DNA of 64,000 nucleotides from Gluconacetobacter diazotrophicus PA1 5. Its GTDB lineage: Bacteria; Pseudomonadota; Alphaproteobacteria; Acetobacterales; Acetobacteraceae. The translations under genes and the position numbers were made by a program. The DNA is taken from positions 832,001 through 896,000 of the forward strand of contig NC_010125.1 in the NCBI RefSeq assembly GCF_000067045.1, written 5' to 3'. The notes under the pieces were generated by a model. That model searched no databases and was not told where the DNA came from. It saw nothing but the letters and a program-made list of their open reading frames with translations. Within the stretch, counting starts at the first letter, position 1. The number at the start of each line of letters is the position of its first letter. Below, one piece after another: positions 44,374 through 52,788 of the stretch.

Positions 44374-45770
44374 TCGGCAGGACGGCGCGCGCCGCCGCCC
44401 TGGTCCTCGTATCGTTCGGCGGTACCGCGCTGGCGCAGGACGGGGGCGATTCCGGGGCCGGCCTGGTGGCGCGCGGCCGCTATCTGGCCACCGCCGCCGA
44501 TTGTGTGGCCTGTCATACCGCCCCGAATGGCGGCCGGCCGTTCGCGGGGGGATACGGCATCGCTTCCCCGCTGGGCACGATCTATTCCTCGAACATCACC
44601 CCGTCCCGGCACGGGGGCATCGGCGGATATTCCGAGGCCCAGTTCGCCGCCGCGGTGCGTGACGGCGTCCGGGCCGACGGGGCGCACCTGTATCCGGCCA
44701 TGCCGTATACGTCCTATGCCAGGATGACGGACGCCGACATCCACGCGCTGTACGCCTATTTCACCCAGGCGGTACAGCCGGTCGACGCGGTGGCGCCGCA
44801 GACGAAGCTGCCGTTCCCGTTCAACGTGCGCCTGTCCCTGTGGGGCTGGAACATGCTGTATCTGGACCGGACGCGCTTCACCCCCGATCCCGCCAGATCC
44901 GCCGAAGTCAATCGCGGTGCCTACCTGGCGGTCGCGCTGGCGCATTGCGATACCTGCCATACGCCGCGCAACGTGACGATGGCGGAAATCGGCGACAGGA
45001 ACCTGGGCGGTGCCGCCCTGGGCTCATGGGTCGCGCCGAACATCACCCCCGACCCCGTCAGCGGTATCGGCACCTGGAGCGCCGACGAACTGTACCGCTA
45101 CCTCAAGACCGGCGACGTGCCGGGCAAGGCGCAGGCCGCCGGTCCGATGGCCGAGGCGATCGAGCACAGTTTCCAGTATCTCGACGACGCGGACCTGAAG
45201 GCGATCGTCGCCTATGTGCGCCAGGTCCCGGCCATTCGGGATACGGCCGACCGCAAGGCGCGCGACGCGTACGGCGCGGCGTCGGACAGTGACGCCCTGG
45301 TCCGTGGCGCGGCGCCGGACACGCTGGCGCATGGCGCGCGCCTGTTTGCCGGCGACTGCGCAGCCTGCCATCGCCCGACCGGCCAGGGCAGCCAGGACGG
45401 ATATTACCCGCAACTGTTCCACAACACCGCGACCGGCGCCCGCACGCCGGACAATCTGATTGCCGCGATCCTGCAGGGCGTGGACCGGACGGTGGCCGGC
45501 CGGCATGTCTACATGCCCGGCTTCTCGCACGGGTCGTATGTCGATGAACTGTCGGATCAGGATGTCGCCGATGTCAGCAATTATGTGCTGGCGCAGTTCG
45601 GCGATCCGTCGGTCCATGTCTCGGCGGCCGACGTGGCGCGGTCCCGCGCCGGCGGGGCCAGGCCGCTGCTGGCGCGGGTTGACTCATATATCGTTCCCGC
45701 CATGGTGGCTGCCCTGGCGGTCGTGCTGGCCCTGATCTGGCTGCTGGTGGCCCGCCGCCGCCCTGCCTGA
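44370..45770 (+). CDS. Tri-haem cytochrome c subunit of the second dehydrogenase, C-terminal anchor
   Basis: A 466-residue exported cytochrome with signal peptide (AALVLVSFGGTALA) and three haem motifs: CVACH near residue 45, CDTCH near residue 193 and CAACH near residue 331. Unlike the first cluster's cytochrome it ends with a transmembrane helix (IVPAMVAALAVVLALIWLLVA) and RRRPA, so it is anchored in the inner membrane with haems in the periplasm. It should oxidise the FAD subunit and reduce ubiquinone. The ATG lies inside the stop of the large subunit gene (ATGA). Confidence 0.93.
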   Translation: MIGRTARAAALVLVSFGGTALAQDGGDSGAGLVARGRYLATAADCVACHTAPNGGRPFAGGYGIASPLGTIYSSNITPSRHGGIGGYSEAQFAAAVRDGVRADGAHLYPAMPYTSYARMTDADIHALYAYFTQAVQPVDAVAPQTKLPFPFNVRLSLWGWNMLYLDRTRFTPDPARSAEVNRGAYLAVALAHCDTCHTPRNVTMAEIGDRNLGGAALGSWVAPNITPDPVSGIGTWSADELYRYLKTGDVPGKAQAAGPMAEAIEHSFQYLDDADLKAIVAYVRQVPAIRDTADRKARDAYGAASDSDALVRGAAPDTLAHGARLFAGDCAACHRPTGQGSQDGYYPQLFHNTATGARTPDNLIAAILQGVDRTVAGRHVYMPGFSHGSYVDELSDQDVADVSNYVLAQFGDPSVHVSAADVARSRAGGARPLLARVDSYIVPAMVAALAVVLALIWLLVARRRPA

Positions 45771-45806
45771 AAGCAGACTTGCCTGAAAGCATACGGGGGA
45801 AACGCC

Positions 45807-47036
45807 ATGAAACGTCGATCCGTCCTGGGTCATGCCGTGCTGGGCGGCGCCATGATGGGCAGCGGCGCGCTGGCCCTGGCCGGTCGTGCGGCGCGGGCCG
45901 CGCCGCCCGCCAGTTTCGCCACCAATACCGATCACGGCTTCAATTCGGCCGGATCGTTCGAGATCGTGGCCGAATTCGCCGATCCCGGTCCCTCGGGGAT
46001 CGCCATCACCCCTGACGGGCGCATGTTCGTCGGTTTCCCCCGCCATGCCGTCAACCACACCGGCGCCACGCTGGCGGAACTGAAGGGCGGGGCGCTGGTG
46101 CCCTATCCCGACGCCGCGACCAGCCTGCCGTCCGCCCGTGCGCCGTCCGCCCGGCTGATGTCGGTGCATGGCATGACCACCGACACGCGCGGCCGGCTGT
46201 GGCTGATCGATGACGGCAAGCTGGCCGGCCAGCCCCTGCGGCCCGGCGCGGCGAAAGTGGTGGGGATCGACCCGGCGACCAACCGCATCGTCGCCAGCAT
46301 CGTGCTGACCGCGCCGACCCTGCTGTCCGACAGCCACATGAACGATTTGCGGGTGGATCTGACGCATGGGGCGCAGGGAACGGCCTATGTGACCGATTCG
46401 TCGTTCGGGACCCATCCGGCCCTGGTGGTGGTCGATCTCGCCACCGGCCGCCAGCGCCGCGTCCTGGCCACCCATCCCTCGACGCAGGCCGAGCGGGGCT
46501 TCATGACGGTGGTCGAGGGGCGGCCGCTGGTGTTCGATCCGCATCATCCCACGTTCGTCTCCGGCGGGGTGGACGGCATCACGCTCAGCCCGGACAGCGC
46601 GACATTATATTATTCCCCGCTGACCAGCCGACGGCTCTACAGCCTGCCGACCGCGCTGCTCTCGGATTTTTCGAAGACCGACGCCGACCTGGCGGCCGCC
46701 GTCGCCGATCTGGGCGAAAAGGGCGTGGCCGACGGCCTGGCCACCGATCCGCAGGGCCGGATCTATACGACCAATTTCGAGCATGACGCGATCTTCCGCC
46801 GCAATCCGGACGGCACGTTCGATACGGTGGTGCGCGACCCGCGCGTGCTGTCGCCGGACGGGATCTTCGTCCATGACGGCTATGTCTATTGCACGCTCGG
46901 GCAATGGAACCGCCTGGCCAGCTTCAATGGCGGGCACGACCTGCGCGTGCCCCCCTATTTCCTGATCCGCTGCCCGACCGACGTCGCGGCGCCTCTTTCC
47001 TCGATCGGAGATGTACGGCAGAAAATCCAGCCATGA
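45807..47036 (+). CDS. Exported major royal jelly family beta-propeller protein
   Basis: A 409-residue exported protein, 36 bases after the second cytochrome. The N-terminus is signal-like with KRRSVLGHAVLGGAMMG (twin-Arg). Features of the MRJP/yellow family include GMTTDTRGRLWLIDDG and LSDSHMNDLRVD, VDGITLSPDSATLYYSPL, and SPDGIFVHDGYVYCTLGQWN near the C-terminus. Such beta-propellers are related to lactonases. Position beside sugar dehydrogenases makes a lactone or sugar role plausible but unproved. The stop overlaps the pyrD ATG. Confidence 0.85.
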   Translation: MKRRSVLGHAVLGGAMMGSGALALAGRAARAAPPASFATNTDHGFNSAGSFEIVAEFADPGPSGIAITPDGRMFVGFPRHAVNHTGATLAELKGGALVPYPDAATSLPSARAPSARLMSVHGMTTDTRGRLWLIDDGKLAGQPLRPGAAKVVGIDPATNRIVASIVLTAPTLLSDSHMNDLRVDLTHGAQGTAYVTDSSFGTHPALVVVDLATGRQRRVLATHPSTQAERGFMTVVEGRPLVFDPHHPTFVSGGVDGITLSPDSATLYYSPLTSRRLYSLPTALLSDFSKTDADLAAAVADLGEKGVADGLATDPQGRIYTTNFEHDAIFRRNPDGTFDTVVRDPRVLSPDGIFVHDGYVYCTLGQWNRLASFNGGHDLRVPPYFLIRCPTDVAAPLSSIGDVRQKIQP

Positions 47037-48106
47037 TGGATATCATGTCGAACATGCTGATGCCGCTGGTGCGGCGGCTGGACCCCGAGGACGCGCATCG
47101 CCTCGGCCTGAACGCGCTCCTGCTCGGCCTGGGGGGCGGCAGCGGGTCGGGCCAGGACGATCCGGCGCTGGCGGTGCGGGCGCTGGGCCTGCGCTTTCCC
47201 AATCCGATCGGCATCGCCGCCGGGTTCGACAAGAACGCGCTGGTGGTCCGGCCGCTGGCCCGGATCGGTTTCGGCTTTGTCGAAGCCGGAACCGTGACCC
47301 CCCGGCCGCAGCCCGGCAACCCGCGCCCGCGCCTGTTCCGCCTGGACGAAGACCGCGCGATCATCAACCGCATGGGCTTCAACAACCAGGGGATCGACCG
47401 CTTCGCGGTGCGGCTGGCCCGACTGCATCGGGTCTCGCCCGCCGGCCGGCATGCTGGGGCGCGGGTGCCGGTCGGGGCCAATCTGGGCATCAACAAGTTC
47501 GGCGCGGACCCCGAGCGCGATTATCCCCGCCTGGTCGGGCGGGTGAAGCACTATGCCGATTACGTGGTGCTGAACCTGTCGTCGCCCAACACGCCGGGCC
47601 TGCGCGACCTGCAGGAGGCCTCGCGCCTGGGCGCGCTGCTGCAGGCGATCGGCGAGGCCCATCCCGACCGGCCGCCGCTGCTGGTCAAGCTGTCGCCCGA
47701 CCTGGCACGCGACGATATCGGCCCGATCGTCGAGGCCGCGATCGCGGGCGGGGCGCAGGGGCTGATCGTGACCAATACCACCATCTCGCGCCCCGCCGGG
47801 CTGCGCAGCCCCCATGCGGGCGAGGCCGGCGGCCTGTCGGGCCGTCCGTTGCGCCCGCTGGCGGCCGATATCTTCCGCGCGGTCGCGCAGGTCGCCGCCG
47901 GCCGTCTGGCACTGGTGGCCTGCGGCGGGATCGAAACCGGGGCCGACATCGTGGACCGGGTGCGCGCCGGGGCCGACCTGGTGCAGCTCTACAGCGCGTT
48001 TGCCTATGAAGGCCCGGGGATCGTGCGCCGGCTGAAGCGCGAGACCGTGCGGGTCCTCAACGCCGAAGGGTTCGAAACCCTGGCGGATGCGAAGGGAACC
48101 GCATGA
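47033..48106 (+). CDS. pyrD: Dihydroorotate dehydrogenase (quinone), class 2
   Basis: PyrD oxidises dihydroorotate to orotate in pyrimidine synthesis, using FMN and passing electrons to quinone at the inner membrane. The 357-residue product has the class 2 N-terminal membrane-associating helix region (RRLDPEDAHRLGLNALLLGL), NPIGIAAGFDKN, FVEAGTVTPRPQPGNPRPR, LNLSSPNTPGLRDLQ with the catalytic Ser, LVKLSPDLA, VTNTTISRP, and ACGGIETGADI and LVQLYSAFAYEGPGI. It overlaps the upstream MRJP-family gene by 4 bases and the downstream HAD gene by 4 bases. Confidence 0.96.
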   Translation: MMDIMSNMLMPLVRRLDPEDAHRLGLNALLLGLGGGSGSGQDDPALAVRALGLRFPNPIGIAAGFDKNALVVRPLARIGFGFVEAGTVTPRPQPGNPRPRLFRLDEDRAIINRMGFNNQGIDRFAVRLARLHRVSPAGRHAGARVPVGANLGINKFGADPERDYPRLVGRVKHYADYVVLNLSSPNTPGLRDLQEASRLGALLQAIGEAHPDRPPLLVKLSPDLARDDIGPIVEAAIAGGAQGLIVTNTTISRPAGLRSPHAGEAGGLSGRPLRPLAADIFRAVAQVAAGRLALVACGGIETGADIVDRVRAGADLVQLYSAFAYEGPGIVRRLKRETVRVLNAEGFETLADAKGTA

Positions 48107-48957
48107 TGGACAGCCTGGACGGCTTCGCCCCGCTGGCCGGGCGGTATGACGGGTTCATCGTCGATCTGTGGGGCGTCGTGCATGACGGCGTCAGCCCGTA
48201 TCCCGGCGCAGCCGATTGCCTGGCGCGCCTGCGCGACCTGGGGCGGCGGGTGATCCTGCTGTCCAACGCGCCGCGCCGGGTCGATGTGGTGCGCGAGGGC
48301 CTGCGCGCCATGGGGGTGGCGGACGACCTGTATGACGGGGTGATGACCAGCGGCGAATATACGCGCGGCCTGCTGTCCGCGCGGACCGACCCGTGGTTCG
48401 CCGGTCTGGGGCGGCGCATGCTGCATCTTGGCGCGCCCAAGGATTACAACCTGTTCGAGGGGCTGGACCTGGAGCGGGTGGACAGCCCCGCCGACGCCGA
48501 CTTCATCCTCAATACCGGCCCGGATCAGGACCGGGGCGAGAACGATCCCGCGCCCTACCTGTCCATCCTGGCCGAATGCGCCGCGCGCGGCCTGAAGATG
48601 GTCTGCGCCAATCCGGACATGGAGGTCATTCGCGGCGGCCAGCGCCTGATCTGTGCCGGGCTGCTGGCCAGCCTGTATGCGCAGAAAGGATGTGCCGTCC
48701 GCTGGATCGGCAAGCCCTATCCCGAAATCTACGCCCCGGTGCTGGAGATGCTGGGCCTGCCGCGCGGGCGGGTGCTGGCGGTGGGCGACGCGCTGGGCAC
48801 CGACATGCGCGGGGCGAAGGGGGCCGGGGTGGACGGGTGCTGGGTCCTGGGCGGCATCCATCAGGAAATGATCGGTGACGACATGGCCCTCGCCCGGGCC
48901 GAAGCCACGTCGGCAGGGCTGGCACCCGTCGCCACCGTCCCCACCTTTCGCTGGTAG
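48103..48957 (+). CDS. HAD-superfamily class IIA phosphatase
   Basis: A 284-residue hydrolase of the NagD-like class IIA group. The HAD motif I is in FIVDLWGVVHDGVSPYPG, in which the second Asp is replaced by the Trp-Gly-Val form common in this subfamily; motif II is VILLSNAPRRVD; the cap holds MTSGEYTRGLL; motif III-IV is KPYPEIYAPVLE and ALAVGDALGTDMRGAKGAG-like (AVGDALGTDMRG). Substrate is unknown. Its ATG overlaps the pyrD stop by 4 bases, and a hairpin follows. Confidence 0.88.
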   Translation: MMDSLDGFAPLAGRYDGFIVDLWGVVHDGVSPYPGAADCLARLRDLGRRVILLSNAPRRVDVVREGLRAMGVADDLYDGVMTSGEYTRGLLSARTDPWFAGLGRRMLHLGAPKDYNLFEGLDLERVDSPADADFILNTGPDQDRGENDPAPYLSILAECAARGLKMVCANPDMEVIRGGQRLICAGLLASLYAQKGCAVRWIGKPYPEIYAPVLEMLGLPRGRVLAVGDALGTDMRGAKGAGVDGCWVLGGIHQEMIGDDMALARAEATSAGLAPVATVPTFRW

Positions 48958-48962
48958 GGCAG

Positions 48963-48982
48963 GAGCCGCCCGAAAGCGGCTC
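48963..48982. terminator. Hairpin between convergent HAD and mlaC genes
   Basis: GAGCCGC (48963-48969) and GCGGCTC (48976-48982) form a 7-bp stem between convergent genes; there is no T tract. Confidence 0.5.
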
Positions 48983-48999
48983 GATCACAACGGATACTC

Positions 49000-49571
49000 T
49001 CAGGGGCTGGCGTGGGCCGCCACCTGATGGTCCAGCGCGTGCAGCAGTGCGTCCACGCTGCCGTTATGCCGCGCGATGAACGAGGCATAATCCTGCCGCT
49101 GCGTCAGGCGCAGGCTGGTGCCTTCGCCCACCACATCCACCACCTTGGGCTGGCCGCTGCTGCTGCTGACGATCCACTGGGTGTTGGCGGCCGGCTGTTC
49201 GGGGCGGTTGATGACGGTATCCACCGCCTGGTCGGCGCCGACCATCGAGGTGCCGTTGATGGTGAAGGTCACGCCGCGATAATCGCCGATCTTGTCGGTG
49301 ATGGCGTTCAGCAGGACCTGATGGAACAGGGCCAGGTAGCGGGACTGCTGTTCGGGCGTGGCGACGCGCCAGTAGCGGCCCAGGCAGTACCGGCCGATCG
49401 CATCCATGTCCACATGCGCCTGCAGCAGCGGCAGGATGGCCACCTTCTTTTCGGACAGCGAGCGGTTGGAATTGACGATCGCGATCAACCGGAGGCCGAA
49501 ATCGTTGACGAAGGCGCGGGCGCTGGCGGAACGAGACCCAGCGCATGACGACGGGTAAGGGCTGTCTTCAT
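49000..49571 (-). pseudogene. mlaC: MlaC-type phospholipid-binding protein with a damaged signal-peptide region
   Basis: MlaC carries phospholipids across the periplasm between MlaA and the MlaFEDB complex. The body, in one frame, has ARAFVNDFGLRLIAIV, RYCLGRYWRVATPEQQ and AITDKIGDYRGVTFTI, all fitting the family. The expected start, ATG 49571 with MKTALTRRHALG and a clear ribosome site (AAGGAGA) 17 bases after the mlaA stop, is in a different frame. The hydrophobic core of the signal peptide is absent and the two frames join around 49525-49545, which suggests a short deletion plus frameshift. Without correction the protein would not be made or exported. A sequencing or assembly error remains possible. 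Confidence 0.75.
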
Positions 49572-49586
49572 CTCTGCGTCTCCTTC

Positions 49587-50417
49587 TTAATTGTACCAGT
49601 CGGGCACGGTGGCCCGGCGGTCGTGGCTGATGGTGTCGGCCAGGGCCTTGCGCTGCTGCTGATAGGCGCTGCGGATGGTGGCGTAGGGGTCCAGCGCGTC
49701 CTTCTGCAACTGGTCCAGCGCGTCCAGATGGTCGGCCCTGGCGTTGATCATGCCCATGATGTTGTAGGCCCAGTTGAACGTCAGCAGGCCGTAGCCGCTG
49801 GGCACATAGTTCCACGGCGACAGGCCGACATCGATGCCGTAGCCGATCCCGTCGCGGAACGAGGACGGGCCCATCATCGGCAGGAACAGATAGGGGCCCG
49901 ACGGCACGCCCCATGTCGCCAGCGTCAGCCCCGCATCGTCGTCGTGATGGGGGTAGCCGGCATATTTCGCGACATCGATCAGCCCGCCGATGCCGGCGAC
50001 CATGTTGATGCACCACCGCACGAAGGCATCACCCGCGCGGCGGGGCTTGCCGGCGCCGACATCGGTGAAGAACACCACGGGCTCGTTCATCGTCTGGGAC
50101 ATGTTGCCCATCGACTGCCGCACGCGATAGGGCACGGCCCAGACATACGCCTGTGCGACCGGACGCAGGGAGTATTTGTCCAGCTTCATGGTGATGTCGT
50201 AGAACTTGCGGTTCATCGACTCATACGGATCGTTGGCCTCGCGATATTCGGCCAGTTCGTCCGGGTCCTTGGGCGGCGGGGCCGCGCAGCCCGCCAGCGT
50301 GGCCAGCACCAGGCCGGATACTCCCAGGCCGGCGATCAGGCGGGCGACCAGGCGCGGACGGCGGGCAGAGGCGGATGACCGGGACGGTGAAAAGATCGAT
50401 CCTGTCATTGCGCGCAT
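49587..50417 (-). CDS. mlaA: MlaA (VacJ) outer-membrane lipoprotein
   Basis: MlaA removes misplaced phospholipids from the outer membrane. The 276-residue protein has a signal peptide ending in a lipobox (LVLATLAGC), then NDPYESMNRKFYDITMK (the family's NDPxExxNR motif), QSMGNMSQTMNEPVVFFTD, and LTLATWGVPSGPYLFLPMMG followed by GPSSFRDGIGYGIDV. Start set at ATG 50417; ATG 50408 is near. It lies directly upstream of mlaC, matching the partners' function. Confidence 0.94.
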   Translation of the reverse strand: MRAMTGSIFSPSRSSASARRPRLVARLIAGLGVSGLVLATLAGCAAPPPKDPDELAEYREANDPYESMNRKFYDITMKLDKYSLRPVAQAYVWAVPYRVRQSMGNMSQTMNEPVVFFTDVGAGKPRRAGDAFVRWCINMVAGIGGLIDVAKYAGYPHHDDDAGLTLATWGVPSGPYLFLPMMGPSSFRDGIGYGIDVGLSPWNYVPSGYGLLTFNWAYNIMGMINARADHLDALDQLQKDALDPYATIRSAYQQQRKALADTISHDRRATVPDWYN

Positions 50418-50683
50418 ACTCGTATCCGTTTCCCTGGTCTGCCGTTCCCGAAAGGCCAACGCATCGGGACGCCAATGGATGTCGCGGACTGCCCGTGCGT
50501 CTTCCGCAAGGGTTCTCTCTAGCATGCGTTGCGGCTTGTGCAATCCGCCGCATGACCGATCGGTCATGCGTTATCGCGACCTGGCGCCCCCCGTCCGGGC
50601 CCGCAACGGGGATTCGGGCGCTTGCCTCCGACGAGAACTCTGGTCCACTGTGGCGCAAAATCCACAATGCCAAGAGGAACAGA

Positions 50684-51892
50684 ATGCTCAGAATCTCCCC
50701 GACCCGTCTTGCCACGTCGCTGCTGGCGGCCACGGCCCTGGTGTCCGCTACCCTGGCATCCGCCACGCCCGTCCGGGCGGCCGATGCCCCGGTCGCGCTG
50801 GCCCGGGCCGGCTTCGGCACGATGGCGGACGGCAAGCCGGTCGAGATTCTGACCCTGCGCAACGCCCATGGTGTCTCGGTGCGCTTCATCACCTATGGTG
50901 GCATCATCACCGCGATCGACACGCCCGACCGGACCGGCCACACCGACGATATCGTCCTCGGCTTTCCCGACCTGCAGGGCTATACGGTGGACAGCGCCCA
51001 GGGCGGCCTGTTCTTCGGCGCCATGATCGGCCGCTACGCCAACCGGATCGCGCGCGGCACCTTCACCCTGGACGGCGCGACGTATCACGTTCCCGTGACG
51101 GCGCCGCCGAATGCGCTGCATGGCGGCACCAGGGGCTTCGACAAGCATCTGTGGACCGTCGACGGCACCGCCACGGACGCCCATTCGGCCAGCGCCACGC
51201 TGTCGCTGACCAGCCCGGATGGGGACCAGGGCTTCCCCGGCACGCTGAAGGTCAGCGTGACCTACACGCTGGACGACCAGGACCGGCTGACGCTGCATTA
51301 TCGCGCGACGACCGACAAGCCGACGGTGCTGAACCTGACCAACCACAGCTACTTCAACCTGGGCGGCGAGGGATCGGGCTCGATCGAGGATGAAATCCTG
51401 CAGATCAACGCCGATCACTTCACCCCCACCGACCCGACGGCGATTCCCACCGGGGACATTGCGCCGGTGGCCGGCACGCCGCTGGATTTCCGCAAGCCGA
51501 TGCGGATCGGCGTGCATCTGCGCGATTCCTATCCGCAACTGATGTTCGCGCGCGGCTACGACCATAACTGGGTCGTCAACGGCCCGGCCGGCGCCGCACC
51601 CCGTCCGGCCGCCCATATCGTGGACCCCCGGACCGGCCGCACGATGGACGTCCTGACGTCGCAGCCCGGCCTGCAGGTCTATACGTCGAACTCGCTGGAT
51701 GGGGCCTATGCCGGGGTGTCGCATCGCGCCTACCGCCAGACCGACGCGATCGCGTTCGAGGCCGAGCATTATCCCGATTCGCCCAACCATCCGTCCTTCC
51801 CCACCACCACGCTGCGCCCGGGCGAGACGTTCGATTACACGACGATCTTCCATTTCGGCGTGCAGCCGGCCGCACCCCGTCACGGACAGTGA
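50684..51892 (+). CDS. galM: Aldose 1-epimerase, exported
   Basis: Galactose mutarotase interconverts alpha and beta anomers of aldoses. The 402-residue product begins with a signal peptide (SLLAATALVSATLASATPVRA), so it acts in the periplasm. Motifs are TYGGIITAI, GAMIGRYANRIARG, ALHGGTRGFDKHLW with catalytic His, NLTNHSYFNLGG with the second His, and AIAFEAEHYPDSPNHPSFP with the catalytic Glu. Periplasmic mutarotases supply the anomer used by membrane-bound sugar dehydrogenases, which fits the nearby oxidation island. It is divergent from mlaA. Confidence 0.93.
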   Translation: MLRISPTRLATSLLAATALVSATLASATPVRAADAPVALARAGFGTMADGKPVEILTLRNAHGVSVRFITYGGIITAIDTPDRTGHTDDIVLGFPDLQGYTVDSAQGGLFFGAMIGRYANRIARGTFTLDGATYHVPVTAPPNALHGGTRGFDKHLWTVDGTATDAHSASATLSLTSPDGDQGFPGTLKVSVTYTLDDQDRLTLHYRATTDKPTVLNLTNHSYFNLGGEGSGSIEDEILQINADHFTPTDPTAIPTGDIAPVAGTPLDFRKPMRIGVHLRDSYPQLMFARGYDHNWVVNGPAGAAPRPAAHIVDPRTGRTMDVLTSQPGLQVYTSNSLDGAYAGVSHRAYRQTDAIAFEAEHYPDSPNHPSFPTTTLRPGETFDYTTIFHFGVQPAAPRHGQ

Positions 51893-51908
51893 TGGATCAG
51901 GGGCGCTG

Positions 51909-52784
51909 ATGGAGGGGGGCGCCGATCCCTCCGGGGTGCGCGTCGCGTCCCTGCACGTCTATTCCGTCAAGTCGCTGGGCGGGGTGACGGTGCCGGACGG
52001 CTGGCTGGGTCCCTGCGGGCTGGAGGACGACCGGCGCTGGCTGGTCACCGACCCCGACGGCGGTTTCCTGACCCAGCGGCAGGTCGCGCGCATGGCGCTG
52101 GTCGCGGTGACGCGGCGGCCGGGCGGCCTGGTCCTGTCGTTGCCCAGGGAAGGCACGGGGCAGGGTACGGGGCAGGGCGGGCTGGACGTCGCGATTCCCC
52201 CGGCGGATGGCCGCCGGGTAACGGTTCGGGTCTGGCGTGACAGCGTGCCGGCCGTCGATGCCGGCGACGGGGCGGCGGCGTGGCTGACCGCCGCATTGGG
52301 GCGTCCGTGCCGGCTGGCCTATCTGCATGATACCGGGGCGCGGCCGGCCGATCCGGCCTATGCCCCCGCGGGGTCCACGGTCGGGTTCGCGGACGGCTTC
52401 GCCGTGCTGGTGGCGACCGGCGCATCGCTGGCCGCCCTGAATGCCGAACTGCCCGCCCCGGTGCCCATGGACCGTTTCCGGCCCAACCTGGTGCTGGCCG
52501 GCGTGCCCGCCTGGGCCGAAGATACATGGCGCCTGATCGCGGTGGGGCCGGCGCTGCTGCGCATCGTCAAGCCGTGCTCGCGCTGCGTCATCACCACCAT
52601 CGACCAGGCGACGGCCTCGGTGCCCGACCCGCGCGAACCGCTGCGCACGCTGGGCCGGCTGCGGCGGGCGAAGGGCGGGGTGATGTTCGGCCAGAACGCC
52701 GCCGTCGTGCGGCCCGGCCGCATCGCCGTGGGCGATGCGGTCACGGTGCTGGAACGCGGCCCGTCGAACCTGCTGCCGGAATAG
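51909..52784 (+). CDS. MOSC-domain protein
   Basis: A 291-residue protein with an N-terminal MOSC beta-barrel domain (LHVYSVKSLGGVTV, GPCGLEDDRRWLVTDPDG) and a C-terminal MOSC domain with MDRFRPNLVLAG and KPCSRCVITTIDQAT, whose conserved Cys may bind sulfur or the molybdenum cofactor. Members include mARC/YcbX-type molybdoenzymes reducing N-hydroxylated compounds. A 2Fe-2S domain as in YcbX is not present. The ATG is 16 bases after galM; it ends 4 bases before the convergent thyX. Confidence 0.86.
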   Translation: MEGGADPSGVRVASLHVYSVKSLGGVTVPDGWLGPCGLEDDRRWLVTDPDGGFLTQRQVARMALVAVTRRPGGLVLSLPREGTGQGTGQGGLDVAIPPADGRRVTVRVWRDSVPAVDAGDGAAAWLTAALGRPCRLAYLHDTGARPADPAYAPAGSTVGFADGFAVLVATGASLAALNAELPAPVPMDRFRPNLVLAGVPAWAEDTWRLIAVGPALLRIVKPCSRCVITTIDQATASVPDPREPLRTLGRLRRAKGGVMFGQNAAVVRPGRIAVGDAVTVLERGPSNLLPE

Positions 52785-52788
52785 CCCG

